Below, piece by piece: positions 9,881 through 20,267 of a stretch of DNA of 64,000 bases. The stretch lies in the NCBI RefSeq assembly GCF_004343505.1, contig NZ_SLXU01000016.1:1-64000 (forward strand), written 5' to 3'. How positions within the stretch are numbered: position 1 is the stretch's first letter; the number at the start of each line of letters is the position of its first letter. The notes beneath the pieces were generated by a model that was given only the letters and a program-made list of their open reading frames with translations, had not been told where the DNA came from and ran no database searches. A program made the position numbers and the translations under genes. This stretch comes from Rhodovulum bhavnagarense (lineage in GTDB: Bacteria; Pseudomonadota; Alphaproteobacteria; Rhodobacterales; Rhodobacteraceae).

Positions 9881-10273
9881 CTACCTTCCGCCCGCATCAA
9901 AGCTGTCGATATATTTCCGGCCGGCCAGCAGGGCATTGGCGGTGGCCTCGGTGACGTTCAAGCGGCGCGACTTGGCCAGCTTGATCAGCATCGGCAGGTT
10001 TGCCCCGTAAAGGATACGCCGGTCCGAGGGCACGCAGGCCCGGATCGACAGGTTGGAGGGCGAGCCGCCGAACATGTCGACCACCACCACCACGCCGTCG
10101 CCTTCGTCCACCGCGTCCGCGGCAGCGCAGATCTCGGCCTGCTTGGCGAGGCGGTCGTCATCGGGGCCGATGGAAATGGCACGAATACCGGGCTGGTGGC
10201 CAACCACGTGCTCGACCGCCGCGAGATACTCGCGCGCCAAACCCCCATGTGCGACGATCACGATACCGATCAC
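9881..10273 (-). CDS. PTS system mannose-type IIA component
   Basis: The 130-residue protein has the IIA(Man) fold motifs IGIVIVAHGGLAREY (phosphorylated His at about residue 9) and VVVVVDMFGGSPSN. The start is a GTG at 10273, within a GTGA overlap with the rapZ stop and preceded by a GAAAGG site; a longer upstream frame is antisense/out-of-frame to rapZ and rejected. It would receive phosphate from the adjacent HPr and act as a regulatory output, as in other alphaproteobacteria. Confidence 0.92.
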   Translation of the reverse strand: MIGIVIVAHGGLAREYLAAVEHVVGHQPGIRAISIGPDDDRLAKQAEICAAADAVDEGDGVVVVVDMFGGSPSNLSIRACVPSDRRILYGANLPMLIKLAKSRRLNVTEATANALLAGRKYIDSFDAGGR

Positions 10274-11196
10274 GCACCTTTCCCCGATGCCAGGGCGGGC
10301 GCGGCTTGCGTCCGCCGTTCCAGTTCTCGATGCCTTATTGACACCTGCCAACCGGCCTCTGCAAGCGTCTTTCCAAGGGCCTCTGCCACCGCGACCGAGC
10401 GGTGTTGCCCGCCCGTGCAGCCGAACCCGATGGCGATATGGCTGCGCCCCTCGTCGCGATGTCCGGGCAGAACGAACGCGGCCAGGTCCGAAAGGCGATC
10501 CACAAATCCGCAATACCGGGCGTCCCCGGCGATATGATCAAGCACCGCCGCATCGCGCCCATCAAGAGCGCGCAGATCCGGCTGCCAGTAGGGGTTGCGC
10601 AGGAACCGGCAGTCAAAGGCCATGTCCAGCCCGTGCGGCATCCCGCGCTTGTAGGAAAAGGAATTGAGCGAGACCGCAAGCGGGGCGTGACCGCCCGCGG
10701 CAAAGCGCGCCGTCATCTTGGCGCGGAAGTCATGGATCGTCAGGTCCGAACTGTCGATCAGGATGGTGGCGAGTTCGCGGATCGGCTCGAGCAGGTCCAG
10801 TTCACGTGCGACGCCGATCTCCGGGCTTTCGGCGGGCGCCATGGGATGGCGGCGGCGGGTTTCGGAAAAGCGGCGTAGCAGAACCTCGGGGCGGCAGTCG
10901 AGATAGAGCACATCCGCCTCAGTGGCCGGATCGCCAGCGAGTTGCCGGATCAGTTCGGCCAGCGCCGCGGCCGAGAAGTCGCGCGTGCGCGTGTCGACGC
11001 CCAGGGCCAGCGGCGGCGCGGCATCCGGGCCATCCATCAGGCGGGGGATCATCGACAGAGGCAGGTTGTCAATCGCCTCGAAACCCAGATCCTCAAGAAC
11101 GTTCAGCGCCGTGGACCTGCCCGCACCCGAGGCGCCAGTCACCAGGACGACGCGGCGAGCGGCGGGGGGCGGGACGGTCTGGGCGGGGTCGGACAT
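10270..11196 (-). CDS. rapZ: RNase adapter / nucleotide-binding protein RapZ
   Basis: The 308-residue protein has the N-terminal Walker A GASGAGRST, Walker B-like VLYLDC, and the C-terminal CTGGQHRSVAVAE with RHRE, all diagnostic of the RapZ/YvcJ family. In E. coli RapZ steers RNase E to the GlmZ small RNA and senses glucosamine-6-phosphate; in alphaproteobacteria its linkage to HprK and PTS genes suggests a role in carbon or envelope signalling. It overlaps hprK by one base (TGATG) and the IIA gene by four. Confidence 0.93.
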   Translation of the reverse strand: MSDPAQTVPPPAARRVVLVTGASGAGRSTALNVLEDLGFEAIDNLPLSMIPRLMDGPDAAPPLALGVDTRTRDFSAAALAELIRQLAGDPATEADVLYLDCRPEVLLRRFSETRRRHPMAPAESPEIGVARELDLLEPIRELATILIDSSDLTIHDFRAKMTARFAAGGHAPLAVSLNSFSYKRGMPHGLDMAFDCRFLRNPYWQPDLRALDGRDAAVLDHIAGDARYCGFVDRLSDLAAFVLPGHRDEGRSHIAIGFGCTGGQHRSVAVAEALGKTLAEAGWQVSIRHRELERRTQAAPALASGKGA

Positions 11197-11627
11197 CAGT
11201 CGCTTCGGCCAAAGGTCAGTTGGTGCAGGATCGCTGAGGCGAAATATGGCTGATCCACCCGCCGAAGCAAGGGCACGGGCCGATCAAGAAACCGCGCCTC
11301 GCGCCGGGGCGGCAGGCGCTGGTCCTCGAGGCTGTCAAGATCCACGGCCAGCGCAACAGGCGCACGCGGCAGGCGCGGCGCATTCAGGATGCCGATGAAC
11401 CGCGCCTCTATCCGGCCGGCAATCGTGTCGTGGGCACAGGCAACCAGCCCGCCGGTCGCAGGATCGACCGACACCACCGTTCGGTCGTCGGCCACGAGCA
11501 TTGCACCCAGCGCCATCAGTTGCAGCGCAAGCCCCGACTTGCCACTACCCGAAGCGCCCAGGATCAGAACAGCCCGCCCCGCAAGCGCAACACAGCTTGA
11601 ATGCAGCGTTACAGCAGTTTGCGGCAT
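11196..11627 (-). CDS. hprK: HPr kinase/phosphorylase, short alphaproteobacterial form
   Basis: The 143-residue product contains only the C-terminal catalytic domain of HprK: P-loop LGASGSGKSGLALQL, MLVADDRTVV and the HprK signature VAGRIEARFIGIL-like segment (here TIAGRIEARFIGIL). The N-terminal domain of Firmicute HprK is absent, which is normal in alphaproteobacteria. It phosphorylates the regulatory serine of HPr. It follows chvG after 15 bases, completing a chvI-chvG-hprK-rapZ-IIA-HPr operon. Confidence 0.93.
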   Translation of the reverse strand: MPQTAVTLHSSCVALAGRAVLILGASGSGKSGLALQLMALGAMLVADDRTVVSVDPATGGLVACAHDTIAGRIEARFIGILNAPRLPRAPVALAVDLDSLEDQRLPPRREARFLDRPVPLLRRVDQPYFASAILHQLTFGRSD

Positions 11628-11642
11628 CCTCGCCTCCTCGCA

Positions 11643-13370
11643 TCAGAGCGGCAAGCCTACGACAAAACGCGCGCCCAGCGGTTCAGAGGTCACATCGGCC
11701 TCTGTCGGGCGGATGTTCTCGGCCCAGATCACGCCGCCATGAGCTTCGACAATCTGCTTGGAAATCGCAAGCCCCAGGCCGGAATGATCGCCGAACTGGC
11801 CAGCGGGACGTTCAGAGTAGAAGCGGTTGAAGATCTTGGTCAGGGCCTGTTCGGGAATGCCGGGGCCTGTATCCTCGACCACCACGAGCACGCGGTTGTC
11901 ACGGGTGCGCAACCAGACGCGCACCGCGTCGCCCTCGTCGCAGAACGACATCGCGTTGGTGATCAGGTTGACAAAAACCTGCGCCAACCGGGCCTCCAGG
12001 CCGTTCACGACGATTGCGCTCTCCGGCAGGTCCGAGATGAAATCTATCCCCTTTGCGCGGGCCTCGCCGCCCAGGTGTTCCGTCAGGCTTGCCAGCAGAC
12101 GAACAAGGTCAAAGGCCTCCTCCTCTTCCTTGACCAGTTCGCTGTCCAGCCGCGAGGCGTTCGAGATATCGCTGACCAGCCGGTCCAGCCGACGCACATC
12201 ATGTTCGATTACGTCCAGCAGCTTTTCACGCTGATCCGCACGCTGCGTCATACGCAGGGTACCGGTGGCCGAACGCAGGCTGGCCAGCGGGTTCTTGATT
12301 TCATGCGCGACATCCGCCGCGAACTGTTCATTCGAATCGATCCGGTCATAGAGAGCGGTCACCATCCCGCGCAACGCACCGGACAGGCGCCCGATCTCGT
12401 CGGGCCGCGCAGTCAGGTCGGGGATGCGCACGCGTGCGGGGCTCATCTTGCGGGCATTGCGCTCGCGCCCGATCTCGGCCGCGGCGGCAAGATCGGCCAG
12501 CGGGTTGGCGATGGTCGATGCCAGAACAAGGCTCAAGCCGATCGATACGAGGATCGCGATCACGAATATCTGGAGAACCTGTTCGCGTTCGGTCCGAACC
12601 AGCCAGTCGATTTCACCATTGGCCGAGGCCAGTGCCACCACGCCTACCACCTGCGTGCCTTGCAGGATCGGCGTGGTCACCGCAAAGGCGGTGTTACCGG
12701 AACCGTCCACCCCGGTCCGAAGCCGGGCGCCATCGATGAGGGTTTCGGCCACCTGGCCCTGAAGACGCTGTTCGAGTGGCGGTGTGACGGCCGGATCGGA
12801 CCCGGCACCGAAAAGCGCGGCAAACCCGCCCCAGACAGCGTTCAGGAAATCGGTGATCACGGTAACGCGCTGTTCCATCTCGGCGCGGGTCCCGCTGACC
12901 GGGGCGCGCACATCGCCCGTGGCACGGGATACAAGCTTGCCCGCAGGGTCAAAGATCAACAGTTCGAGCCCCGGCGCAAGGTCGAGCCCCGCAACGATTG
13001 CCCCCACGTCCACACCGTCGCCGGCGGCAAGATCCACCGGCATATCGGCAGGCAACAGCGCCTCGAACACGTCGGCGACAAGCTCGGCCTCGGATACAAG
13101 GCCGGTTTCACGCTGGCTCACAAGACCGTCGCGCGCCGGATTGAGATACAGCACGCCCGAGATCAACAGGATCTGGGCAATCAGGTTGAAGGTGATGATC
13201 TTGCGCGCAAGAGGAGAACGGTTCAGGGAAATGACGCCCCGCTTTTCACGGCTGACACGCAAGTCGCCATCCAGCCCGCCGGCGGGTGCGACCCAATCCT
13301 CTCCCAGAACGACATTGCCCTTGTCGTGTTGACCCGCATCGCGCACGCGCGCGCCCCCTCTACCCGGCAC
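11643..13370 (-). CDS. chvG: Sensor histidine kinase ChvG
   Basis: This 575-residue kinase has a membrane segment near residues 57-77, a long periplasmic sensor region, a second membrane segment (FVIAILVSIGLSLVLAS), HAMP, the phospho-accepting H-box DVAHEIKNPLASLRSA, the N-box NLITNAMSFC and DTGPGIPEQALTKIFNRFY. ChvG/ExoS responds to acid or envelope stress and controls succinoglycan, virulence or envelope genes in relatives. The start is GTG at 13370, sharing a base with the chvI stop (TAGTG), so translation is coupled to chvI. Confidence 0.92.
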   Translation of the reverse strand: MPGRGGARVRDAGQHDKGNVVLGEDWVAPAGGLDGDLRVSREKRGVISLNRSPLARKIITFNLIAQILLISGVLYLNPARDGLVSQRETGLVSEAELVADVFEALLPADMPVDLAAGDGVDVGAIVAGLDLAPGLELLIFDPAGKLVSRATGDVRAPVSGTRAEMEQRVTVITDFLNAVWGGFAALFGAGSDPAVTPPLEQRLQGQVAETLIDGARLRTGVDGSGNTAFAVTTPILQGTQVVGVVALASANGEIDWLVRTEREQVLQIFVIAILVSIGLSLVLASTIANPLADLAAAAEIGRERNARKMSPARVRIPDLTARPDEIGRLSGALRGMVTALYDRIDSNEQFAADVAHEIKNPLASLRSATGTLRMTQRADQREKLLDVIEHDVRRLDRLVSDISNASRLDSELVKEEEEAFDLVRLLASLTEHLGGEARAKGIDFISDLPESAIVVNGLEARLAQVFVNLITNAMSFCDEGDAVRVWLRTRDNRVLVVVEDTGPGIPEQALTKIFNRFYSERPAGQFGDHSGLGLAISKQIVEAHGGVIWAENIRPTEADVTSEPLGARFVVGLPL

Positions 13371-14071
13371 TACTCTTCGTTATAGCGGTAGCCGATGCCA
13401 TAAAGCGTTTCAATCGCGGCGAAATCGGGGTCGGCCTGCCGCATCTTCTTGCGCAGCCGCTTGATATGGCTGTCGATGGTCCGGTCGTCGACATAGACCT
13501 GGTCGTCATAGGCGACATCCATCAACTGGTCGCGGCTCTTGACGAAACCGGGCCGCTGGGCCAGCGCCTGCAACAACAGGAATTCGGTCACGGTCAAAGA
13601 CACCGCCTTGCCCTTCCAGGTCACCGCATGGCGCAGGGGATCCATGCTCAACTGACCACGCACCATGACCTTGCTTTCCTCCGCCGCGGGCCCATCGTCA
13701 CGGGCCACGACTTCCTGACGGCGCAGCAATGCGCGGATACGTTCGACCAGCAGGCGCTGCGAGAACGGCTTTTTCACGTAATCGTCAGCCCCCATCCGCA
13801 ATCCGAGAACCTCGTCGATCTCGTCATCCTTGGAGGTCAGGAAAATAACCGGCATGTTGGTTTTCTGGCGAACGCGCTGCAACAGGTCCATGCCGTCCAT
13901 CCGGGGCATCTTTATGTCCAGAACGGCCATGTCCGGCAAACGCTTGTTGAACGCGTCCAGTGCAGACTGGCCGTCATTATAGGTCTCGACCTCGAAACCC
14001 TCCGCCTCCAGCGTCATGGAAACGGAGGTCAGGATATTCCTGTCGTCATCGACAAGCGCGATCCGTGACAT
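13370..14071 (-). CDS. chvI: Response regulator ChvI
   Basis: The 233-residue OmpR-type regulator has receiver residues [28 protein letters not shown] (phospho-Asp about 52), LTSKDD and the KPF lysine, followed by a winged-helix domain ending [24 protein letters not shown]. It is the partner of ChvG just downstream and heads the operon running to HPr. It is divergent from pckA across 295 bases, which is a conserved arrangement. Confidence 0.94.
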   Translation of the reverse strand: MSRIALVDDDRNILTSVSMTLEAEGFEVETYNDGQSALDAFNKRLPDMAVLDIKMPRMDGMDLLQRVRQKTNMPVIFLTSKDDEIDEVLGLRMGADDYVKKPFSQRLLVERIRALLRRQEVVARDDGPAAEESKVMVRGQLSMDPLRHAVTWKGKAVSLTVTEFLLLQALAQRPGFVKSRDQLMDVAYDDQVYVDDRTIDSHIKRLRKKMRQADPDFAAIETLYGIGYRYNEE

Positions 14072-14244
14072 GGCTAAATCCTTGTGCTGCTCAATGCCTC
14101 ATTTTTTCCACAAATTCCCCCTTTTTCTTTTACAATTCAACTTCTGATTTCGAATCGTCCCGTCTTACTGCCCCAGCAGAGACGAAAAATCCTGAGACAT
14201 TGCTAATTTGCACCACCCGCGCCCCTTAACCTCGCGCATGATGA

Positions 14245-14295
14245 TTGCGCTAACGTTAGCGCAAACCTCAGATGATTGCGCTAACGGTGCCCCAT
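14245..14295. promoter_or_regulatory. Palindromic operator pair upstream of pckA
   Basis: A perfect 20-bp palindrome TTGCGCTAACGTTAGCGCAA lies at 14245-14264. A second, half-conserved copy (TTGCGCTAACGGTGCC) starts at 14276; the two copies begin 31 bases apart, about three helical turns, so they face the same side of the DNA. The core GCTAACGTTAGC resembles operators of LacI-family regulators. It sits 103 bases before the pckA ATG in the chvI-pckA divergent region. In Rhodobacter a LacI-family regulator (CceR) controls gluconeogenesis genes; assigning this site to it is inference. Confidence 0.7.
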
Positions 14296-14366
14296 GGCCG
14301 GTTGTTTCATCAAACCGTCATGTTATAGCCGGGCCATCGTCAAGCGGCGGCAAGGAGCGCGCAACC

Positions 14367-15965
<1,599 letters not shown>

Positions 15966-15992
15966 CCACCCGGCCGCACAAGATGAAAAACG

Positions 15993-16023
15993 AGGCCCGG
16001 TTCGCGCGACCGGGCCTTCTTCT
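15993..16023 (+). terminator. Rho-independent terminator of pckA
   Basis: An 8-bp stem AGGCCCGG (15993-16000) / CCGGGCCT (16010-16017) with a 9-base loop is followed by TCTTCTT. Its 3' arm runs directly into a reverse copy of the dispersed GGGTATTT repeat. Confidence 0.75.
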
Positions 16024-16037
16024 TGGGGAAAATACCC
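16016..16037 (-). repeat. Dispersed intergenic repeat, copy read on minus strand
   Basis: CTTCTTCTTGG-GGAAAATACCC is the reverse complement of the unit GGGTATTT-N3-CCAAGAAGAAG (here with TTCC in the middle). It lies between pckA and lrp, abutting the pckA terminator. Confidence 0.8.
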
Positions 16038-16065
16038 ACGGCGCCACGGCAACGCCCGCGTGACC

Positions 16066-16542
16066 TCACAGCGGCAGCGCCGTCGTCTCCTTGATTTCCT
16101 CCATCGACAACAAGGCTGTCACGTCAAAGATCCGCACATCGCGGATCAACGCCTGGTAAAAGGCGTCATAGCCTTTTGCATCGGGGACACGCACCTTGAG
16201 GATATAGTCCACCTCGCCTGCCAGCCGGTGCGCCTCCAGTACCTCGGGGCGTTCCCGCAACGCCGCCAGGAACCGTTGCTGCCAGCCAGCCTCGTGTTCC
16301 GAGGTGCGCACAAGAACAAAGAAACAGGTGCCCAGCCCCAGCGCCTGGGGATCCAGGATCACTGTCTGCCGCCGGATGACACCTGCCTCACGCAGTTTGC
16401 GGATGCGGTTCCACACGGGTGTCTTGGACGAACCCACCTGCCGGGCGATCTCGTCCAGCGACTGGCTGGCATCGACCTGAAGCGCCCTGAGAATACGACG
16501 GTCCAGTGCGTCCAGATCGGGCAATTCGGGATGGTCGACCAT
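16066..16542 (-). CDS. Lrp/AsnC family transcriptional regulator
   Basis: The 158-residue protein has the Lrp helix-turn-helix LDALDRRILRALQVDASQSL followed by IARQVGSSKTPVWNRIRKLREAGVI, and a C-terminal RAM/effector domain (AHRLAGEVDYILKVRVPD). Such regulators sense amino acids and control their metabolism. The ATG at 16542 is preferred because AAGGAG lies 7 bases upstream. It sits downstream of accA on the same strand, 90 bases away, and has no obvious target gene next door. Confidence 0.92.
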   Translation of the reverse strand: MVDHPELPDLDALDRRILRALQVDASQSLDEIARQVGSSKTPVWNRIRKLREAGVIRRQTVILDPQALGLGTCFFVLVRTSEHEAGWQQRFLAALRERPEVLEAHRLAGEVDYILKVRVPDAKGYDAFYQALIRDVRIFDVTALLSMEEIKETTALPL

Positions 16543-16632
16543 TACGATTCTCCTTGAGAACCGCCCGAGGTTGGAAGTTTTTCCCTCGAATGCAACCACC
16601 AACCGCGTCAGGGCGGAAAATCCTTCCCCCGC

Positions 16633-17592
16633 CTATGCGGCCAGCCCGCGCGACCCCATGGCCAGGAATTTCTGGCGCCGTTCATCGATCAGCGCCGTTC
16701 GATCCCTGGCTTGCAAGTCGCGCAGCATACCCGACAGATTGCGCCCCACCGCGGCAATCGTATCCTCGCGGCCGCGCTGCGCACCGCCCAGGGGCTCGGC
16801 AATGATGCGGTCGATCACGCCCAGCTTCAGCAAGTCCTGCGCGGTCAGGCGCAACGCTTCGGCTGCCTCGCGCATCTTCTCGGCATCCTTCCACAGGATC
16901 GAGGCACACCCCTCGGGCGAGATCACCGAGTAAACCGAATGTTCCAGCATCGCCAGGCGGTTGGCGGTGGCAAAGGCCACCGCGCCGCCCGATCCGCCCT
17001 CGCCGATGATGACGCTGACCAGCGGCACACCAATCTGAAGGCATTTCTCGGTCGACCGCGCGATCGCCTCGGATTGCCCGCGTTGCTCTGCGCCCTTGCC
17101 GGGATAGGCGCCGGGCGTATCCACCAGCGTGATCACCGGCAAGCCAAAGCGGTCGGCCATGTCCATCAAGCGCACCGCCTTGCGATAGCCCTCGGGCCGA
17201 GCCATGCCGAAATTCCGGTCGAGCCGGGTCTTGGTGTCAAAGCCTTTCTCGTGGCCGATCACCACCACCGGGCGATCCTCGAACCGGGCAAGGCCACCCA
17301 TCACCGCATTGTCCTCGGCAAAATTCCGGTCGCCGGCCAGCGGCGTGTACTCGGTGAACAGCGATTCGATGTAATCCTTGCAATGGGGCCGGTCGGGGTG
17401 ACGCGCGACCTGGCATTTCCGCCAGGGCGTGAGATTCTTGTAAAGATCCCTCAGCATCTCGGCCGCCTTGCGGTCCAGCGCGACGGCCTCCTGTTCGACA
17501 TCCATTTCCGCGTTGGCGCGCGCAAGCGCCCGCAATTCCTCGGCCTTGCCTTCGATTTCAGCCAGCGGCTTTTCGAATTCGAGGTAGTTCAT
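16633..17592 (-). CDS. accA: Acetyl-CoA carboxylase carboxyltransferase subunit alpha
   Basis: The 319-residue product is the alpha half of the carboxyltransferase that makes malonyl-CoA for fatty acid synthesis. It shows the N-terminal [32 protein letters not shown], the [16 protein letters not shown] core and [26 protein letters not shown]. The ATG at 17592 follows a GGGAG site. It stands alone, apart from accD, as is usual in this family. Confidence 0.97.
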   Translation of the reverse strand: MNYLEFEKPLAEIEGKAEELRALARANAEMDVEQEAVALDRKAAEMLRDLYKNLTPWRKCQVARHPDRPHCKDYIESLFTEYTPLAGDRNFAEDNAVMGGLARFEDRPVVVIGHEKGFDTKTRLDRNFGMARPEGYRKAVRLMDMADRFGLPVITLVDTPGAYPGKGAEQRGQSEAIARSTEKCLQIGVPLVSVIIGEGGSGGAVAFATANRLAMLEHSVYSVISPEGCASILWKDAEKMREAAEALRLTAQDLLKLGVIDRIIAEPLGGAQRGREDTIAAVGRNLSGMLRDLQARDRTALIDERRQKFLAMGSRGLAA

Positions 17593-17707
17593 GGCCAGGC
17601 TCCCGCTTGCATCGGCGCGTATATGATGGCGCCAGATGGCATTTGCAACAAGACGGCCACGGGACACAAGGCCGCGCGATGGCACGGCCTTGCGGTTTCA
17701 TGATCGC

Positions 17708-18799
17708 TCAGCCGACGCGGAATCCCGGCGTCGAGGCTGAAATCGCGCGCTCTTCGTCGTCCATCTCCTCGGCCACGCCCTCGAATAGCGGCGTCGAGAG
17801 ATACCGCTCGCCCGTGTCGGGCAGCATGGCCAGGATCACCGCGCCCGGTTCGGCGCGTTCGGCCACTTGCATCGCCACTGCGAAACTGGCACCGCCGGAA
17901 ATGCCGGTCAGGATTCCCTCTTTCGCGGCCAGTTCGCGTGCCCATTTCACACCATCCGCGCCCGTGACCGGCAACAACTCGTCATAAAAGCCATTGTCGA
18001 TTGTCTCTTGCAGCACCAGAGGGATGAAATCCGGGGTCCAGCCCTGGATCGGATGCGGGGAAAAGGCCGGGTGGCTCTCACTCGCCTCGCCTTGCGCGTT
18101 GCGTCCCTGTTCTTGCCCGCTGGCGATCAATTGCGCATCGGCCGGTTCGCTCAGCACGATACGGGTCTTGGGCCGCTCGGCACGCAGAACGCGCGCAACG
18201 CCCGTCACGGTGCCGCCCGTGCCATAGCCCGACACGAAATAATCCAGCCGCTGCCCCTCGAAATCGGCCAGGATTTCGCGCGCGGTGGTGGCGGCGTGAA
18301 TATCGGCGTTGGCAGAGGTTTCGAACTGGTGCGCCAGGAACCAGCCATTCGCCTCGGCCAGCTCCTGCGCCTTGCGGTACATCCCCATCGCCTTGTCGGC
18401 CTTGGGGGTCAGCACCACCTTGGCGCCCATCATGCGCATCAGCTTGCGCCGCTCGACGGAAAACGCCTCGGACATGGTGATGACCAGCGGATAGCCTTTC
18501 TGCGCGCAGACCATCGCAAGCCCGATGCCGGTATTGCCACTGGTGGCCTCGACCACGGTCTGGCCGGGTTTCAACGCGCCGGACCGCTCGGCCGCCTCGA
18601 TGATGTTGACGGCCAACCGGTCCTTGACCGACGCGGCGGGATTGAACGCCTCGGCCTTGACGTAGAGCGTCACTTGTTCGGGGCCGAGATTGTTGATGCG
18701 GATCGCGGGGGTATCCCCGATCGTGTCCAGCACACTGTCGAACAGGCGTCCGCGCCCCTCGGTCGACCTGATCGCCTGGATATTTCCGTCCTCTGCCAT
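17708..18799 (-). CDS. cysK: Cysteine synthase A
   Basis: This PLP enzyme makes cysteine from O-acetylserine and sulfide. It has the PLP-lysine motif NPAASVKDRLAVN, the substrate loop EATSGNTGIGLAM, the phosphate-binding SGYGTGGTVTGVARVL and the PDTGERYLSTPLFEG end. At 363 residues it is somewhat longer than typical CysK, with an N-terminal leader before LFDSVLDTIGDTPAIRINN. The ATG at 18799 has AAAGGG upstream; a much longer frame upstream overlaps the mcl1 terminator and is rejected. Confidence 0.94.
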   Translation of the reverse strand: MAEDGNIQAIRSTEGRGRLFDSVLDTIGDTPAIRINNLGPEQVTLYVKAEAFNPAASVKDRLAVNIIEAAERSGALKPGQTVVEATSGNTGIGLAMVCAQKGYPLVITMSEAFSVERRKLMRMMGAKVVLTPKADKAMGMYRKAQELAEANGWFLAHQFETSANADIHAATTAREILADFEGQRLDYFVSGYGTGGTVTGVARVLRAERPKTRIVLSEPADAQLIASGQEQGRNAQGEASESHPAFSPHPIQGWTPDFIPLVLQETIDNGFYDELLPVTGADGVKWARELAAKEGILTGISGGASFAVAMQVAERAEPGAVILAMLPDTGERYLSTPLFEGVAEEMDDEERAISASTPGFRVG

Positions 18800-18973
18800 G
18801 ACACCACACCCTTTCCAAGGCCCGGCACTGCCGGGTCCGATGACTCCGATTGTTGGCGCAAAGATAACATCCCTGCCGCTGTGCGCAGCGGGGGGCGCGC
18901 AATTAAGGACGAGATTGCCAGGACGTCGCCTGCCGCGAAACAGGTGTTCCCCGCACGCAGGGTCCGAAAGAAA

Positions 18974-18996
18974 AACGGGGCCGCGCGGGCCCCGTT
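18974..18996 (-). terminator. Rho-independent terminator of mcl1
   Basis: On the minus strand a 9-bp stem AACGGGGCC / GGCCCCGTT is followed by TTTCTTTC, 25 bases after the mcl1 stop. Confidence 0.8.
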
Positions 18997-19020
18997 CCTG
19001 CCGATGGCGTTTGCGTGTTC

Positions 19021-19980
19021 TTACAGGCCCGCGATCATCTCGGCCTGTTTCACGATCACCTCGGCCTGCTTGATCGAGGCGATATCGACCAGCCGGCCCT
19101 TGTAGACGGTCGCGCCCGCGCCTTCGGCCTTGGCCTTTTCCATCGCCGCCAAGATTTCCTTGGCCTCGCCCACGGCCTCTTCCGAGGGGGTGAAGACCTC
19201 GTTGGCCAGCGCCACCTGCTTGGGGTGGATCGCCCACTTACCGACCATGCCCAGCGTGGCCGAGCGGCGCGCCTGCGCGCGGAAGCCTTCATCGTCCGAG
19301 AAATCGCCGAACGGGCCATCGACCGGCAGCACACCATGGGTGCGGCAGGCGGCGACGATGGCGGCCTGCGCCCAGTGCCACGGGTCCGACCAGTATTTCT
19401 GCCCCTCGCGGTGCATGTAGTAGTTTTCCTGCGTCCCGCCGATGCCGGTGGTCGCCATCCCCATGGAGGCCGCGAAATCCGCGGCGCCCAGGCTCATCGC
19501 CTGCATGCGCGGGCTGGCGGCGGCGATCTCCTCGACATGGGCGATGCCGGCGGCCGATTCGATAATGACCTCGAAGCCGATCTGCTTGGTCCGGCCCTTG
19601 GCGCGTTCCACGGCGGTGACCAGCGCATCGACCGCATAGATGTCAGAGGCGCAGCCGGCCTTGGGGATCATGATCTGGTCCAGCCGGTCGGATGCGTTTT
19701 CCAGCAGCTCAACCACGTCCTTGTACCAATAGGGCGTGTCCAGCCCGTTGATCCGCACGCTGAGATGCTTGTTGCCCCAGTCGATATCGCCGATCGCCTG
19801 GATGACGTTCTTGCGCGCCTCGGCCTTGTCGTCGGGGGCGACCGAATCCTCCAGGTCCAGGTTGATGACGTCAGCCGCACTGGTGGCCATCTTTTCAAAG
19901 ATCGCGGGGCGCGAGCCCGGGCCGAACAGCTGGCAACGGTTGGGGCGGGCGACGGGCGTGGGCTGGATGCGAAAACTCAT
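19021..19980 (-). CDS. mcl1: L-malyl-CoA/beta-methylmalyl-CoA lyase
   Basis: The 319-residue CitE/HpcH-fold enzyme starts MSFRIQPTPVARPNRCQLFG and has the CoA/metal segments GPGSRPAIFEKM, INLDLEDSVAPDDK, and QIGFEVIIESAAGIAHVEEIA (metal-binding glutamate), plus GMVGKWAIHPKQV. In Rhodobacter it cleaves beta-methylmalyl-CoA to propionyl-CoA and glyoxylate and condenses glyoxylate with acetyl-CoA, key steps of the ethylmalonyl-CoA pathway of acetate assimilation. It is monocistronic, with its own terminator, and divergent from dgcN. Confidence 0.95.
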   Translation of the reverse strand: MSFRIQPTPVARPNRCQLFGPGSRPAIFEKMATSAADVINLDLEDSVAPDDKAEARKNVIQAIGDIDWGNKHLSVRINGLDTPYWYKDVVELLENASDRLDQIMIPKAGCASDIYAVDALVTAVERAKGRTKQIGFEVIIESAAGIAHVEEIAAASPRMQAMSLGAADFAASMGMATTGIGGTQENYYMHREGQKYWSDPWHWAQAAIVAACRTHGVLPVDGPFGDFSDDEGFRAQARRSATLGMVGKWAIHPKQVALANEVFTPSEEAVGEAKEILAAMEKAKAEGAGATVYKGRLVDIASIKQAEVIVKQAEMIAGL

Positions 19981-20135
19981 GTCAGTCCTCTTGGTAAGGA
20001 TGTGTCGTCTGGGTCGCTGCGTTTGGTAGGATGTTGCGCCCCACTCCGCAAGGCATTTCGCCGCAGTGCGGCGCGCCCGGATTTCCGGGCAAGTTCAATC
20101 CCTGGCCGCATAAATTGTGTGCAAAGATGAAAAGT

Positions 20136-20149
20136 CGAATATTTATTCG
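20136..20149. promoter_or_regulatory. Palindrome in the mcl1-dgcN divergent region
   Basis: CGAATATTTATTCG is a perfect 14-base palindrome in an AT-rich stretch, with ATTCGGAA repeated directly at 20144 and about 20165. It lies 156 bases before mcl1 and 119 before dgcN. It is plausibly a transcription factor site for one or both genes; the regulator is unknown. Confidence 0.45.
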
Positions 20150-20267
20150 GAAAAGCCGTTAACATTCGGAATATCCTTCGATCAATCAGGGTGTATGCGC
20201 GCGCAATCGACAAGACATTCCCCAAGCCGCTGTTACCCTGCCTCGCGACACACAAGAGGAAGCCCCG

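Noticed and set aside
9881-10513. Longer form of the PTS IIA protein starting at 10513
   Set aside because: The extra 80 residues overlap rapZ coding sequence and are Arg/Gly-rich; the GTG at 10273 in a GTGA overlap gives the normal family length.
11601-13385. 594-codon + strand frame opposite chvG
   Set aside because: Antisense of a clear histidine kinase; no domain or ribosome site.
20101-20267. Riboswitch upstream of dgcN
   Set aside because: No conserved riboswitch core was recognised; only a short palindrome and direct repeats.
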